Part shown: one piece after another, positions 25,071 through 34,136 of the stretch | Layout: the number at the start of each line of letters is the position of its first letter | Position numbering within the stretch: the stretch's first letter is position 1 | From: an uncultured Sphingomonadales bacterium | Lineage (GTDB): Bacteria > Pseudomonadota > Alphaproteobacteria > Sphingomonadales > CAKZYD01 | NCBI GenBank assembly: GCA_937884085.1 | Contig: CAKZYD010000399.1 | Span: 1-40,446 of the forward strand | Length of the DNA: 40,446 nucleotides | Direction of reading: 5' to 3' | Program-made: the position numbers and the translations under genes | The notes under the pieces: generated by a model | Databases searched by the model: none | Told to the model about the DNA's origin: nothing | What the model saw: only the letters and a program-made list of their open reading frames with translations

Positions 25071-26687
25071 ATGTCCATCCGTCTCATTCTCGCCGCAAAG
25101 CAGCGCCGTAATCCTTTTGGCCGCTGCTTGACGCTTCTCGTTGCTGCAGCCATCTCAGCATGTGCGCAGCCTCAGTCTGCGCCCCGGGTTAAGGCCCCGC
25201 CGATAGAGGCAGCGCCAATTGATATGGTGGGGTCAGGAAGCGTAGCGGACGATATCCGCATTGCTGCCGTTCTGCCCCTTTCAGGCCCTCAGGCTCGGCT
25301 CGGAGATGCTATGGCGAAAGCGGTTGAGATGGCTTTTTTCCAAGCTGCGGACCCGCGGCTTAAGCTGCGGTTCTTTGATTCCGCCGGCAGTGCGGCAACC
25401 CCTGATACCCAATTGGCGTTGAAAGACGACATTCTAGCGTTTGCGCCAGCGGCCGTCGTTGGCCCCTTGTTTTCCAGCAACGCACAAATCCTGGCAGCGG
25501 CCCTATTGGATCAATCCGTTCCGGTCTTGACGTTTTCCAATGACATGACAGCAAATGCGGCAGGCGCTATTCTACTCGGCCAGCAGCCAGAACAAGAGAT
25601 AACGCGTGTCCTGGCCCATGCAGCGCCCCAATTGGAAACGCGCCGGCTTGGCATGATTTTGCCAAGTGACATCTATGGCGACCGTGTAGCGACAGCTGTT
25701 GAAGCCACAGTGCAAGCGCTTAACTTTGTAGAGCAGCAGGATTACCAAGAGCGTTATGCTGCTTGGGAAGAGCGGCGCCGAAACGATGAGTTCGCTTTTG
25801 ACGACCCCTTGCTAGATGATGCCGCGACTGAAGGTAAGATGCCCTCGCCTCAAAGGGAGGGATTAGATCCGACAGATTTTCCTTTTGACCCTTTGCTAGA
25901 TGCAAGGCTTGTCGGGTCACCCTACCTATGGCTGGCCACCAATGTTGATCCAGCGCCAACGCTTGAGCTGTTTCAAATGACCCAGAGCGCGCGTTATGAG
26001 CGCAATTTACGCACTCTTGATGAACCGACTCGGTCGGTTGCGCAATTTGACCGCCGCACGGCCGAAGTTGAAGCAGAGCGGCTATTTTTGACGGATCTTG
26101 ATGATCCCATGGGCCTCGATTATCTCGATTCCATTCGTAATCTCGATACATTTGCACAGCCGGCCTATGATGCGCTGATCCTTGCTGAAGGCGGACAAAT
26201 CTTGCGCGCCCTTGCGCCTCTCCTCAATGTCTATGAAATCGATGAAGAGGAAGTTCAATTCATTGGCACGGGCTTATGGAATGACCCCGGGTTATCGCGA
26301 GAGCCCGCTTTGCACGGCGGTTTGTTTGCCGCAGCGCCGCCCAGCATGGGCGCGGCCTTTACTGAGCTTTATGAGGACAGCCACGGCACGCCGCCACCGC
26401 CTTTAGCCGCCATCGCTTATGACGCCATGGCTCTCATAGCGCTCGCTGGCCGTGATGAGGCGGGCGATCCAGCCCCTTTCGACCCAGCCCGCCTTTTCAA
26501 GGCAGGCGGCTTTGTCGGCGCTACGGGTTTGCTGCGGATACTGCCAAGCGGTATCGCAGAGCGCATGCTAGCGATCATGAAGATTACAGAAAGCGGGCTC
26601 ATTGTGGTCGAAGACGCGCCATCCGCCTTTCCGCCTGATCTCCAAGACCCAACAGACCCCCCTGTCCCGGAGCCTTTGGGGCGATAA
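25071..26687 (+). CDS. LpoA/YraM-like penicillin-binding protein activator lipoprotein
   Basis: About 538 residues from the ATG at 25071. The N-terminus is a signal peptide with lipobox A-I-S-A-C. The body is a periplasmic-binding-protein-like fold of the LppC/LpoA family: I-A-A-V-L-P-L-S-G-P-Q-A-R-L-G near 63-77, V-V-G-P-L-F-S-S-N, V-L-T-F-S-N-D, and G-M-I-L-P-S-D-I-Y-G-D. In gammaproteobacteria LpoA activates the peptidoglycan synthase PBP1A. Here only the C-terminal domain is present, as is usual outside enterics. It is divergent from rsmI, which matches the classical rsmI/lpoA neighbourhood. It is unusual in having a hairpin-encoded insertion (near residues 255-266) flanked by a repeated F-x-F-D-(D)-P-L-L-D peptide. 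Confidence 0.82.
   Translation: MSIRLILAAKQRRNPFGRCLTLLVAAAISACAQPQSAPRVKAPPIEAAPIDMVGSGSVADDIRIAAVLPLSGPQARLGDAMAKAVEMAFFQAADPRLKLRFFDSAGSAATPDTQLALKDDILAFAPAAVVGPLFSSNAQILAAALLDQSVPVLTFSNDMTANAAGAILLGQQPEQEITRVLAHAAPQLETRRLGMILPSDIYGDRVATAVEATVQALNFVEQQDYQERYAAWEERRRNDEFAFDDPLLDDAATEGKMPSPQREGLDPTDFPFDPLLDARLVGSPYLWLATNVDPAPTLELFQMTQSARYERNLRTLDEPTRSVAQFDRRTAEVEAERLFLTDLDDPMGLDYLDSIRNLDTFAQPAYDALILAEGGQILRALAPLLNVYEIDEEEVQFIGTGLWNDPGLSREPALHGGLFAAAPPSMGAAFTELYEDSHGTPPPPLAAIAYDAMALIALAGRDEAGDPAPFDPARLFKAGGFVGATGLLRILPSGIAERMLAIMKITESGLIVVEDAPSAFPPDLQDPTDPPVPEPLGR
25791..25903. repeat. Direct repeat flanking a hairpin inside the LpoA-like gene
   Basis: Two similar stretches, 25791-25822 and 25878-25903, share TTTTGAC and TTGCTAGATG and encode F-A-F-D-D-P-L-L-D-D and F-P-F-D-P-L-L-D-A. 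Between them is a C-rich/G-rich imperfect hairpin (about 25841-25865) whose complementary strand reads TAATCCCTCCC...GCGAGGG, like the hairpin at 17-37. The frame stays open across all of it. Confidence 0.5.
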
Positions 26688-26689
26688 TC

Positions 26690-27940
26690 CTAGCGGATCA
26701 GTTGTGCTAGAATTTGGTTGGCAACCGGCCAGCCTTTGTCAGTCAGCTTTAGCTGGCCGTCTAACAGCGTGAGCCATCTGTCCTCTTCCAGAGCACGAAG
26801 CGCGTTTTGATCGATTGCAGCCTCGGCTAAGCTCAGGTTGATCCCTTGGCGTAACCGCAGGCCCATCATCAACATCTCTTCCGCCCTTTCCGTGTGCGAC
26901 AAGGCAGTTGTTTCGGCGATGCCACCCCCCCTTTTTTCGACTGCTTCTAGCCAGCGTTCGGGTTTTTTATGTGCCGCCGTGGCATACCATCCATCAGGAT
27001 CAAGCCAGCGGCCATGCGCGCCTGCGCCAACGGCGGCGTAGGGCTGGCCCCGCCAATAAACCAGGTTGTGGCGGCATTCATCGCCCGGGCGGGCATGATT
27101 GGAGATTTCATAGGCGGGCAGGCCAGAGGCCTCTAAGCGCTCTTGGGTAAACTCAAACAGATCTGCCGCCCGGTCCTCATCCATCGGCGTCAACGTTCCG
27201 CGCTTGACATGCCCTTCAAAGCCCGTACCGGGCTCGATGGTCAGTTGGTAGAGCGAGAGATGATGCGTGCCGAGGCTGAGAGCTTCATCTAGCTGGCTTT
27301 GCCAATTGGCCCGGGGTTGGTTCGGCAGGGCGTAAATGAGGTCGATGCTTACCCTATCAAAGGCTCTTTGCGCCGTCTCAATGGCGGCGCGGGCTGCGTT
27401 TGCATCATGGGCGCGGCCCAGAAACCTGAGTGCGTCATCGTCAAAGCTTTGAATGCCAAGAGAGACGCGGTTGACGCCGGCCTCTGCAAAACCCGCAAAT
27501 TTGGCCGCCTCCACGCTGGAGGGGTTGGCCTCTAGTGAGATTTCCAAATCGTCTTCAGCGGAAAAAGCCTGTTTGGCTGCCGCGATAGCAGCTGCAACCG
27601 TCTCTGCGTCCATCAGAGAGGGTGTTCCGCCGCCAAAAAAGATGCTGCCCAGCGGTGGGTGGCCTGCGCGAACGCCTGCTGTGCGGATTTCGGTGACCAA
27701 CGCATCCCGATACCGGGTTTCGGGTACAGTCTCCCGAACGTGACTATTAAAGTCGCAATAGGGGCATTTGGAGACGCAGAAGGGCCAGTGGATATAGAGG
27801 CCCCACACCTGCGATGTGCCGCTTACCAATGACCCCGCATCCCCGGACTTGATCCGGGGTCTGGTGCCGAATTGCGTGCCTATTTCGGACCCAGATGCTG
27901 AATTAAGTTCAGCATGGCGGACTTCGCTTATTGGAGACAT
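26690..27940 (-). CDS. hemW: Radical SAM protein HemW (haem chaperone family)
   Basis: 416 residues as drawn. The radical-SAM core begins near residue 46 with W-G-L-Y-I-H-W-P-F and the cluster motif C-V-S-K-C-P-Y-C (CxxxCxxC), followed by [10 protein letters not shown] and the C-terminal HemN-type domain (M-M-G-L-R-L). HemW binds and delivers haem; it is not the coproporphyrinogen oxidase HemN itself. The first 45 residues are non-conserved, and most are encoded by palindromic repeat copy 2. The ATG at 27940 overlaps the rdgB stop by 13 bases; a TTG at 27829 or GTG at 27808 could be the true start. It is convergent with the LpoA-like gene, with a 2-base gap. Confidence 0.93.
   Translation of the reverse strand: MSPISEVRHAELNSASGSEIGTQFGTRPRIKSGDAGSLVSGTSQVWGLYIHWPFCVSKCPYCDFNSHVRETVPETRYRDALVTEIRTAGVRAGHPPLGSIFFGGGTPSLMDAETVAAAIAAAKQAFSAEDDLEISLEANPSSVEAAKFAGFAEAGVNRVSLGIQSFDDDALRFLGRAHDANAARAAIETAQRAFDRVSIDLIYALPNQPRANWQSQLDEALSLGTHHLSLYQLTIEPGTGFEGHVKRGTLTPMDEDRAADLFEFTQERLEASGLPAYEISNHARPGDECRHNLVYWRGQPYAAVGAGAHGRWLDPDGWYATAAHKKPERWLEAVEKRGGGIAETTALSHTERAEEMLMMGLRLRQGINLSLAEAAIDQNALRALEEDRWLTLLDGQLKLTDKGWPVANQILAQLIR
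27841..27915. repeat. Composite two-hairpin palindromic repeat, copy 2, inside hemW 5' end
   Basis: The first hairpin is CCCCGGA/TCCGGGG (27841-27847 with 27853-27859). The second has arms ATGCTGAA (27895-27902) and TTCAGCAT (27908-27915). Arms and spacing match copy 1 at 1911-1985. On the minus strand it is translated as part of the HemW N-terminal extension (about residues 9-33, including [10 protein letters not shown]). The element lies 12 bases past the rdgB stop codon. Confidence 0.75.
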
Positions 27941-28536
27941 GCCTCAACCAGCTGCGCAAAGGCGCGCGCTCTATGGGAGATGGCGTGTTTGTCCGCGGGC
28001 TCCATTTCGCCGAAGGTGATGTCATAGCCGTCGGCAATGAAAATGGGGTCATAGCCAAAGCCCTTGTCCCCGCGCGCTGGCCAAGTGATCTGGCCATAGA
28101 CTTTGCCTTCAAAGGTCTCGCAGTGGCCGTCTGGCCAAGCCAAAGAGAGGGCGCAAGTGAAATGCGCTTGGCGTTCAGTGTCTGGAATGCCCCATTCCTC
28201 CAGGGCTTCATGCACTTTGCCCATTGCCCTCGTGAAGTCCTTCTTAGGCCCGCCCCATCGGGCGGAATAGACACCTGGCTCGCCATCGAGCGCGTGGATG
28301 GAGAGCCCGCTGTCATCGGCCAGGGCGGGTAGGCCTGCGGCCTTTGCACCCGCAAGCGCTTTCACCTCTGAGATTTCGATGAAGGTCATGCCCGGCTCGA
28401 CTGGTTCAGCCAGCTCCAATTCGCCAGCGCTCACAACGGCTTTGCCGAAGGGTTCCACCAAAGCTGCAATCTCGCGCACCTTGCCCTTATTATGAGAGGC
28501 AACCAGCAGCTTTGGCTCCGTCAGTGTCCTAGGCAA
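27928..28536 (-). CDS. rdgB: RdgB/HAM1 XTP/dITP diphosphatase
   Basis: About 202 residues; RdgB hydrolyses non-canonical purine triphosphates (dITP, XTP) to keep them out of DNA. Motifs: [14 protein letters not shown] at the start, [31 protein letters not shown], and S-H-R-A-R-A-F at the end. I chose the TTG at 28536 (overlapping the rph end by 8 bases) because AGGCGG lies about six bases upstream and the length is then typical. An ATG at 28575 would add 13 residues and overlap rph by 47 bases. It is in operon order rph-rdgB-hemW. Confidence 0.94.
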   Translation of the reverse strand: MPRTLTEPKLLVASHNKGKVREIAALVEPFGKAVVSAGELELAEPVEPGMTFIEISEVKALAGAKAAGLPALADDSGLSIHALDGEPGVYSARWGGPKKDFTRAMGKVHEALEEWGIPDTERQAHFTCALSLAWPDGHCETFEGKVYGQITWPARGDKGFGYDPIFIADGYDITFGEMEPADKHAISHRARAFAQLVEACLQ

Positions 28537-29242
28537 GAACGTCCGCCTGGGCTTGGAAAATGGCATCGCAGCCAATGCGCGCCAGGCGCAGGAGCCGCAA
28601 GAGCTGCTCTTCGGTAAAAGGCGCGCCTTCCGCCGTGCCTTGGATTTCGGCGATGCCTTGGTCCTTTAGGAGGACGAAATTGGCATCCGTTTCGGCATTG
28701 GAATCTTCCGCATAATCCAAGTCCAAAACGGGCGTGCCTTGATAGATGCCGCAGCTAATGGCGGCGACGGGGGTCTTTAGTGGGCTCTGCACAATATGGC
28801 CGCTGGCCATGAGCTTTTTTACCGCCAATGCAAGGGCCACATAGCCGCCTGAAATGGCCGCTGTGCGCGTGCCGCCATCGGCTTGGATCACGTCGCAATC
28901 GATGCGTACCTGGCGCTCGCCCAGCAGCTTCATGTCTACACAGGCCCGCAAAGAGCGGCCAATGAGGCGCTGGATTTCCTGCGTGCGGCCCGATTGTCCT
29001 CCGCGCGCGGCTTCCCGGTTCATGCGGTCATGGGTGGAGCGGGGCAGCATGCCATATTCGCCGGTTACCCAACCTTCGCCCTTATCGCGCATCCAGGGCG
29101 GCAACCTTTCTTCCACCGAGGCGGTGCATAGCACATGGGTATCGCCAAATTTGATCAGGCAGGAGCCTTCGGCATGTTTGGTGAAGTGCGGAATGATGTC
29201 AATATCGCGCATTTGGTCAGGCGCGCGGCCGGATGGGCGCAT
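28529..29242 (-). CDS. rph: Ribonuclease PH
   Basis: 237 residues; RNase PH phosphorolytically trims the 3' ends of tRNA precursors. It begins with the family hallmark [13 protein letters not shown]. It also carries [33 protein letters not shown], and the phosphate-binding Q-A-D-G-G-T-R-T-A. The length is normal. It is followed by rdgB and hemW in overlapping order. Upstream, the PepSY gene ends only 31 bases before its start on the same strand, so transcription from the metal cluster could enter rph. Confidence 0.97.
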   Translation of the reverse strand: MRPSGRAPDQMRDIDIIPHFTKHAEGSCLIKFGDTHVLCTASVEERLPPWMRDKGEGWVTGEYGMLPRSTHDRMNREAARGGQSGRTQEIQRLIGRSLRACVDMKLLGERQVRIDCDVIQADGGTRTAAISGGYVALALAVKKLMASGHIVQSPLKTPVAAISCGIYQGTPVLDLDYAEDSNAETDANFVLLKDQGIAEIQGTAEGAPFTEEQLLRLLRLARIGCDAIFQAQADVLA

Positions 29243-29273
29243 GGGGCAATCTCTCTACTTGGTTGTTGGTGTG

Positions 29274-30797
29274 CTATACCTGCTGGGCTTTTGGCCGGTC
29301 CACTGAAAAGCGCTTGCGGCGTTTCAGATAGGTGTTGAGGCCAATGCCCGCCATGAGCCCGACGCTGGCTAAGACAATGGCAGCGATCACGATGTTTTGG
29401 CCATTACGGCCCAGGGGGCGCAGGAAATTCCATTTGTGGATGAGACTGAAAGACCAGCGCTCCGGCTGCTGGCTGTTTGGCAGCTTATCGACAAGAGCGC
29501 CGGTGTCGGTATCGACCCATAAGGTGGCATTGACGGGCTCGCCATAGCTTAGCTGCCAAACGGGTAGGCGCTTGTTTCTAAAGTCGTAGAGCGGGCCAAA
29601 GCGCGTCACCAGGCTGGCCTCAGGCTCAGCATCGCTGCCGGTGAACCGGGCGCCTAGATGGGCCGCCATGGCAGCGTCACCGCCGTCCCAAGGCTGACCG
29701 GTTTCTGCGTCCACATAGACGGCAGGTCCTGTCATTGGCCGGCCTTCAAATCGGGTATCGCGCAAGGCTTCCGGCGTTAGGGGCGCTGCGCCGCGGGGCG
29801 CGGCGAGGCCGAGCCGGTAAAGAAGGGAGCCTGTTGGGCTAGTGACGAGCGATAAGGCGCTGACGGGAAGGCCCTTCGTCATCGCAGTCCATTCCTGTGC
29901 CAGCGGAAAGCGCATTTCGGCCACGTCCAAGCTGCTTTGCAGGGACAGCACCCGTTCGGGCGGTGTCGCGGCGGATGTAATCAAATGATAGAGCCCGCTG
30001 GAGGTGAACATCATAATCGGCAGGGCAAGCGCATAGCCCGCCATCTGGTGCCAGCGCATGCTGCCGCGAATGGGCGTTTTGCGCCTGATGGTGATGAGCA
30101 TTAAAGCGCCCGTAATAGCCAGGCCTAAAAGGCTGCCAACAAACAGCGCTATCAAAAGCACCCGGCCCCATTCCACATCGCGCGGCAGCCAGTCCCAGGT
30201 ATGAAACCAGCGAAAGCCGGTTTGCACCGCTCGCTTGAAATCATTGGTCATCCCGGCGGATGCATTGGTCTCCGTGTAGACGTACATGGAGCGGTTATCG
30301 GCCGTCTCGAAATCCACGCGGTAGACCGGCAGCAAGCGATTGACCCAGGGGTAGTTGGGTGTGAAATCGGTTAGGAATGTGGTGGCCTTAACGGGGGCAT
30401 CAAGGCCGCTATAGTGGCGCGCGAGGAACACCGCTTGGGCTTCATCCCCGCCCTCAATCTCCGCGCCGGTTTCAAGCGAGAAGTAGCGCCGCGCCGCCAT
30501 TTGGCTGGGCGTGACTTGCAGGACACTGCCCTGCGGCCCCGCCACCACTTTAATGGCTGCGGCCTTATCTATACCTGCATCGGCCAAAGTCTTTTGGAGC
30601 GGCTTCGCAATCTCAAGACTAAGCGGCGCCATGGGCGGCATCATCACCACTTGTTGCGGCCCCCAGGTGACCATCACAATGTGGAGGAGGCCAGACAAGC
30701 CAAAGATGAAGAGCCCAGTCCCGCCAAGCAGAGCCAGGAGCTGGTGCTTAGAAATCGCCCAGCGTTTGGTGCGCAGTTTTCTTGAAAGCGTTGCCAT
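29274..30797 (-). CDS. PepSY-domain transmembrane protein (PiuB-like)
   Basis: This 507-residue inner-membrane protein has a PepSY_TM layout: a helix near 20-42, a long periplasmic region with PepSY-like repeats (Y-F-S-L-E-T-G and M-Y-V-Y-T-E-T-N), R-W-F-H-T-W-D-W before a helix near 210-235, another near 252-272, a second periplasmic PepSY region (A-V-Y-V-D-A-E-T-G, T-L-W-V-D-T-D-T-G), I-H-K-W-N-F-L-R-P-L-G-R, and a last helix near 470-490. Conserved histidines in the helices suggest haem or metal handling. Such proteins are commonly encoded beside TonB-dependent receptors and are thought to act as reductases in iron or copper uptake. It is the last gene of the cluster, 13 bases after the TonB receptor gene. 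Confidence 0.85.
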   Translation of the reverse strand: MATLSRKLRTKRWAISKHQLLALLGGTGLFIFGLSGLLHIVMVTWGPQQVVMMPPMAPLSLEIAKPLQKTLADAGIDKAAAIKVVAGPQGSVLQVTPSQMAARRYFSLETGAEIEGGDEAQAVFLARHYSGLDAPVKATTFLTDFTPNYPWVNRLLPVYRVDFETADNRSMYVYTETNASAGMTNDFKRAVQTGFRWFHTWDWLPRDVEWGRVLLIALFVGSLLGLAITGALMLITIRRKTPIRGSMRWHQMAGYALALPIMMFTSSGLYHLITSAATPPERVLSLQSSLDVAEMRFPLAQEWTAMTKGLPVSALSLVTSPTGSLLYRLGLAAPRGAAPLTPEALRDTRFEGRPMTGPAVYVDAETGQPWDGGDAAMAAHLGARFTGSDAEPEASLVTRFGPLYDFRNKRLPVWQLSYGEPVNATLWVDTDTGALVDKLPNSQQPERWSFSLIHKWNFLRPLGRNGQNIVIAAIVLASVGLMAGIGLNTYLKRRKRFSVDRPKAQQV

Positions 30798-30810
30798 GTC
30801 TTAGCTCCAG

Positions 30811-32940
30811 TTAGAACGAAATGGTCACGCCGCCAAACAGGGCGCGGCCTTGGCCGGGGGTGAAGAGCCGGTCGGTGATCTGTGCAGCGTCTGTCACGCC
30901 CGTATTTGCGACGAAGGTTTTGTCAGCGAGGTTCTCCCCACTGAGATACAGCTGAACCGCTTCATCAATGCGGTAGCCCAGGTTAAAGCCCCACAAGGCA
31001 TAGCCATCAGGCGCCACTTGGTTTGCCGAGTCGACGAACGGTCCATCGGGGATCCAGCGCACGTTCACGCCAGCAAACCACCCTTTTTCAGACGCGAGAC
31101 GCAGCTCAGAGGTATAGGCATGACGTGGCACGCCGGGCAGGCGGTTGTTACCGAAGTCTGGATCGTTGTCGAAATTGAAGGCGTTGAGCGTGTAGACGTG
31201 CCGCCAAACCAAAGCCATGTCATCTTTCTGATAAAGCTCGAAGTCGGCGCCAAGCTCAATGCCCTGGTGGATCGTGTCGCCCGCGTTGGATGTAGCGGTC
31301 ACAAAGGTGTTTTCGCCAACCTCGACGGCAAAGTCTAAAAACTCATTTTCGACCCAGCTGCGATAGTAGGTGACGTCCCAGGATACCCAGTCCAGCTGGC
31401 CGCGCGTTCCGATTTCTGCGGTCCAGCTGGTTTGCGCTTCCAGCTCCGTAAAGGGGAACGCCCCGCCTGCAGTGAGGTCGACAAGCGCCGGTGGCTCAAA
31501 CCCGCGCGAGACGTTCGCATAGACTTGGTAGTCCTCTTCAAGGGTCCAAACAAAGCCAAGCCGAGGGCTGATTTGATCAAAGGTTAGCCGGCCATTGGTG
31601 GCTGGATCGTCAAGGATGACGTCATTGTCGCGCGATGCCCAATTGTATTGGACCGTTGCCACCACCGTGAAGTCCTCGAAGACGTCTTTGCTGAGGTTGA
31701 GGTAGGCTAGAATGTTGGCAGAATCCTGATCATTGTCGGTGGAGAGGTCGCCGCGCTCCCCAAAGTCATTCTCCCAATTGCGGGCGGCATTGCTGCCCAC
31801 ATTGGCCTGGAAGCCAAAGCTCCAGCCAAAGCCAAGCTCGGAGTCGTCTTCATCGGCGCCAGCGCGGCCAAACAGGCCGTATTCCCACTCCTCCTGGTCA
31901 ATGATCCCGGCGAAGCGGGTGATGGCGTGGTCGAGCTTGCGATAGCTAACCCAGGCGCCGCCTTCGAGCGTCATGGTATCTAGCGCCAGGGCGGTTTTGT
32001 TGGAGACGCGAATAACGTCTAGGTTTCGATCCCAATCATCTTGTTCTGGGCTGCCTGCTAGCAGAATGGTTGGCCCGCCGGGGAAGAAGGGGCCGATTTC
32101 AACAGCGGGCTGCGTCTGCGTTGGATCTTCTGCAATCTCATCCAGCGTTAGGGACCCAGCCAGTTCAAAATTATCACTCAGCGCGGTGATGTAAAAACGG
32201 GTCTCGAGCCGTTCGGAAAGCTGAATGCCGACATTGGTGAAGCCGTAGACGCTGTTCACATCGGAATGGTCGCGAAAGCCTTCGCTGAAGAGGCCCGTCA
32301 CTCCTGCGTAAAAGTCGACGGTTTCGCCGGCGTGAGCGACGCGGGCGTTGGCGCGCAGGGTTTCAAAGCTGCCGCCCTCGAAGCGGAAGAAATACGGGTC
32401 TTTGACCGTGCGGCCGGTGGGCGTGATGACATTGATGGCGCCGCCTAAACTGGCCGCGCCCACTTGCATGCCGTTCGCGCCTTTTAGGACTTCCAGATAC
32501 TGGATCGATAGGGGGTCGATCTCTTGGAACTCCGTGGACCCGCTGGCCCGCGTGATCGGCACGCCATCGCGCAAAACGGTGATGCCGCGGCGCTCGAAGG
32601 CGGAATTGAGGCCTGAACCGCGGATAGAAATGCGGTTCTCGCGCTGTGCAGATGTGTCGGCGAAGACGCCAGGCGTGAAGACCAGCGTATCGCCCAGCGA
32701 CTGGGCAAAGCCGTCCAGAAACTCGCTGGCTTCGACAAAGCCGATCGCGCCTGGAATTTTGATGAGCCGCTCGCGGCGTTCCTGCGCCGAGGGGGCGGTC
32801 AGCGTTCCAGAGTTAATCGCTTGAACCTTAATCTCTTCAAGGTCGAGCAGGCGCTGGCCAATGCCTTGCGCTATGGCGGTGGTTGAAAGCAAGCTAAGAC
32901 GGGGGGCAGCGATCCATGCGCTGCGCTGCATTTGGGTCAT
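30811..32940 (-). CDS. TonB-dependent outer-membrane receptor (FecA-like)
   Basis: About 709 residues from the ATG at 32940, which starts a signal-like segment ending near T-T-A-I-A-Q. The plug domain shows L-V-F-T-P-G-V-F-A, N-R-I-S-I-R-G-S-G-L, V-L-R-D-G-V-P-I-T-R, and I-Q-Y-L-E-V-L-K-G-A-N-G with G-G-A-I-N-V. The 22-strand barrel follows, with N-L-A-D-K-T-F-V near the end and terminal phenylalanine (G-G-V-T-I-S-F). It imports a metal or metal-chelate across the outer membrane using TonB energy. Sequence style resembles siderophore receptors, whereas the DUF2946 and Met-rich neighbours hint at copper; the substrate is undecided. An open extension to 33027 is non-conserved. Confidence 0.9.
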   Translation of the reverse strand: MTQMQRSAWIAAPRLSLLSTTAIAQGIGQRLLDLEEIKVQAINSGTLTAPSAQERRERLIKIPGAIGFVEASEFLDGFAQSLGDTLVFTPGVFADTSAQRENRISIRGSGLNSAFERRGITVLRDGVPITRASGSTEFQEIDPLSIQYLEVLKGANGMQVGAASLGGAINVITPTGRTVKDPYFFRFEGGSFETLRANARVAHAGETVDFYAGVTGLFSEGFRDHSDVNSVYGFTNVGIQLSERLETRFYITALSDNFELAGSLTLDEIAEDPTQTQPAVEIGPFFPGGPTILLAGSPEQDDWDRNLDVIRVSNKTALALDTMTLEGGAWVSYRKLDHAITRFAGIIDQEEWEYGLFGRAGADEDDSELGFGWSFGFQANVGSNAARNWENDFGERGDLSTDNDQDSANILAYLNLSKDVFEDFTVVATVQYNWASRDNDVILDDPATNGRLTFDQISPRLGFVWTLEEDYQVYANVSRGFEPPALVDLTAGGAFPFTELEAQTSWTAEIGTRGQLDWVSWDVTYYRSWVENEFLDFAVEVGENTFVTATSNAGDTIHQGIELGADFELYQKDDMALVWRHVYTLNAFNFDNDPDFGNNRLPGVPRHAYTSELRLASEKGWFAGVNVRWIPDGPFVDSANQVAPDGYALWGFNLGYRIDEAVQLYLSGENLADKTFVANTGVTDAAQITDRLFTPGQGRALFGGVTISF

Positions 32941-32990
32941 GAGTAATGACTTTCCGAAGGAACATGGGGGATGTTTGGGGTGGCCGCGCT

Positions 32991-34076
32991 TTAAAACGCT
33001 TTTTGCCAACCCACCGTCAGCGTCCAATCGGTTTCCAGCTGCGGTCCATTGAGGTTGCGATAGAGCGGCAGGCCGAACTCAAAGCCCAGCCGGTGGCCTT
33101 TAATGACGCCCTCTTGGCCGGCTAGATTGACCCCAAGCAGCGCGGTGACCGTCTCACCGCCTTGGTTTTCCGGATCAGCGGTTTGTACCGGCGCAGCGAT
33201 GAGTGGATCTTGGCCGCTAATTTTGCCTTGGTGGCGCGCTTCGACACGGCCGGATGCAGAGATCCAGGGCGCGAATTCATAAGAGAGCCAGGCAGTTGCC
33301 GCGCCGACATGGCCAAGCCTGTAGTCCTCATCATTTTCATTGATGCGCACAATGCCGCTCAGCTGGCCGCCCAAGCTCCAATCGCCGATACGGTTGCGTG
33401 AGGTCACGTTGGGGCGAAATTCAAAGCTTCCGGAGCCAAGCTGCATGGGATAAGGCAGGCGCGGTGTTGGCGTCGTATTCATGGGCGTCAGGATTTGGTC
33501 GGTATTGGTGATCGATCCAGTTGGAATGCCGAACAGTAGGGCGACATTCATTTGATCATGCTTGCTTGTGCCATCATCAAGACCGATGATGGCGCCAAGC
33601 ACGCTATCGCCAAAGCCGCTCGATTCGGTTGTAAACGTGCCAAGCCGGTTTGTGCCCATACCGCCTTGGAAGGTGATATGGTCCATTTCCAGGCTGATGA
33701 TATTGGTCATGGCCATGAGCGTGATGCGATCAGAAAGGCCATACATACCGCCAATCATATGCATGTTCATGGTCATTTGTGTTGGCACAACCCGCAGGGT
33801 GGGCGGCATACCGAAGGGGTTGGCGACTGTCGTGACAATCTCTTCGGGTGATAAAGATGTGGTGCCGTCTCGGCTTCCCTCCATGTCCATCGTCATGAAG
33901 CGGTAAGACAGCATCCATTCGCCTTTCTCATGGCGGTGGTCGGCCATAACGCCAATGGGCGCGTGGTCTGAAGCGTAGGTAACGTTTCCGCCATCGTCGT
34001 CATGCGCAAAGCTGGAAGTTGAAAAACAAGTAAGAGCGACGCCGCATTGAAAGGCGCCTGCAAGGAAGCGAAACAT
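32991..34076 (-). CDS. Methionine-rich outer-membrane 'transporter' barrel
   Basis: This 361-residue protein has a signal peptide (cleavage near S-S-F-A) followed by a His/Asp-rich mature start (H-D-D-D-G-G, then H-A-P-I-G-V-M-A-D-H-R-H-E). Methionine clusters follow: W-M-L-S-Y-R-F-M-T-M-D-M-E-G and V-P-T-Q-M-T-M-N-M-H-M-I-G-G-M-Y-G. The rest has amphipathic strands and ends in F (T-V-G-W-Q-K-A-F), typical of an outer-membrane barrel of the MetA-pathway 'transporter' family. Met/His clusters are typical ligands for Cu(I), so a copper role is plausible. It is 50 bases upstream of the TonB receptor and in the same direction. Confidence 0.7.
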   Translation of the reverse strand: MFRFLAGAFQCGVALTCFSTSSFAHDDDGGNVTYASDHAPIGVMADHRHEKGEWMLSYRFMTMDMEGSRDGTTSLSPEEIVTTVANPFGMPPTLRVVPTQMTMNMHMIGGMYGLSDRITLMAMTNIISLEMDHITFQGGMGTNRLGTFTTESSGFGDSVLGAIIGLDDGTSKHDQMNVALLFGIPTGSITNTDQILTPMNTTPTPRLPYPMQLGSGSFEFRPNVTSRNRIGDWSLGGQLSGIVRINENDEDYRLGHVGAATAWLSYEFAPWISASGRVEARHQGKISGQDPLIAAPVQTADPENQGGETVTALLGVNLAGQEGVIKGHRLGFEFGLPLYRNLNGPQLETDWTLTVGWQKAF

Positions 34077-34136
34077 AGTTTTGAAGTCCTAAAAGCGAAA
34101 AATTTGGGCGCAGCGCGGATGACTGCTGTCGTTTGC

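Noticed and set aside
32348..32824. 158-codon plus-strand frame opposite the TonB receptor
   Set aside because: Arg/Ser/Pro-rich antisense shadow; the receptor plug domain is coded on the other strand.
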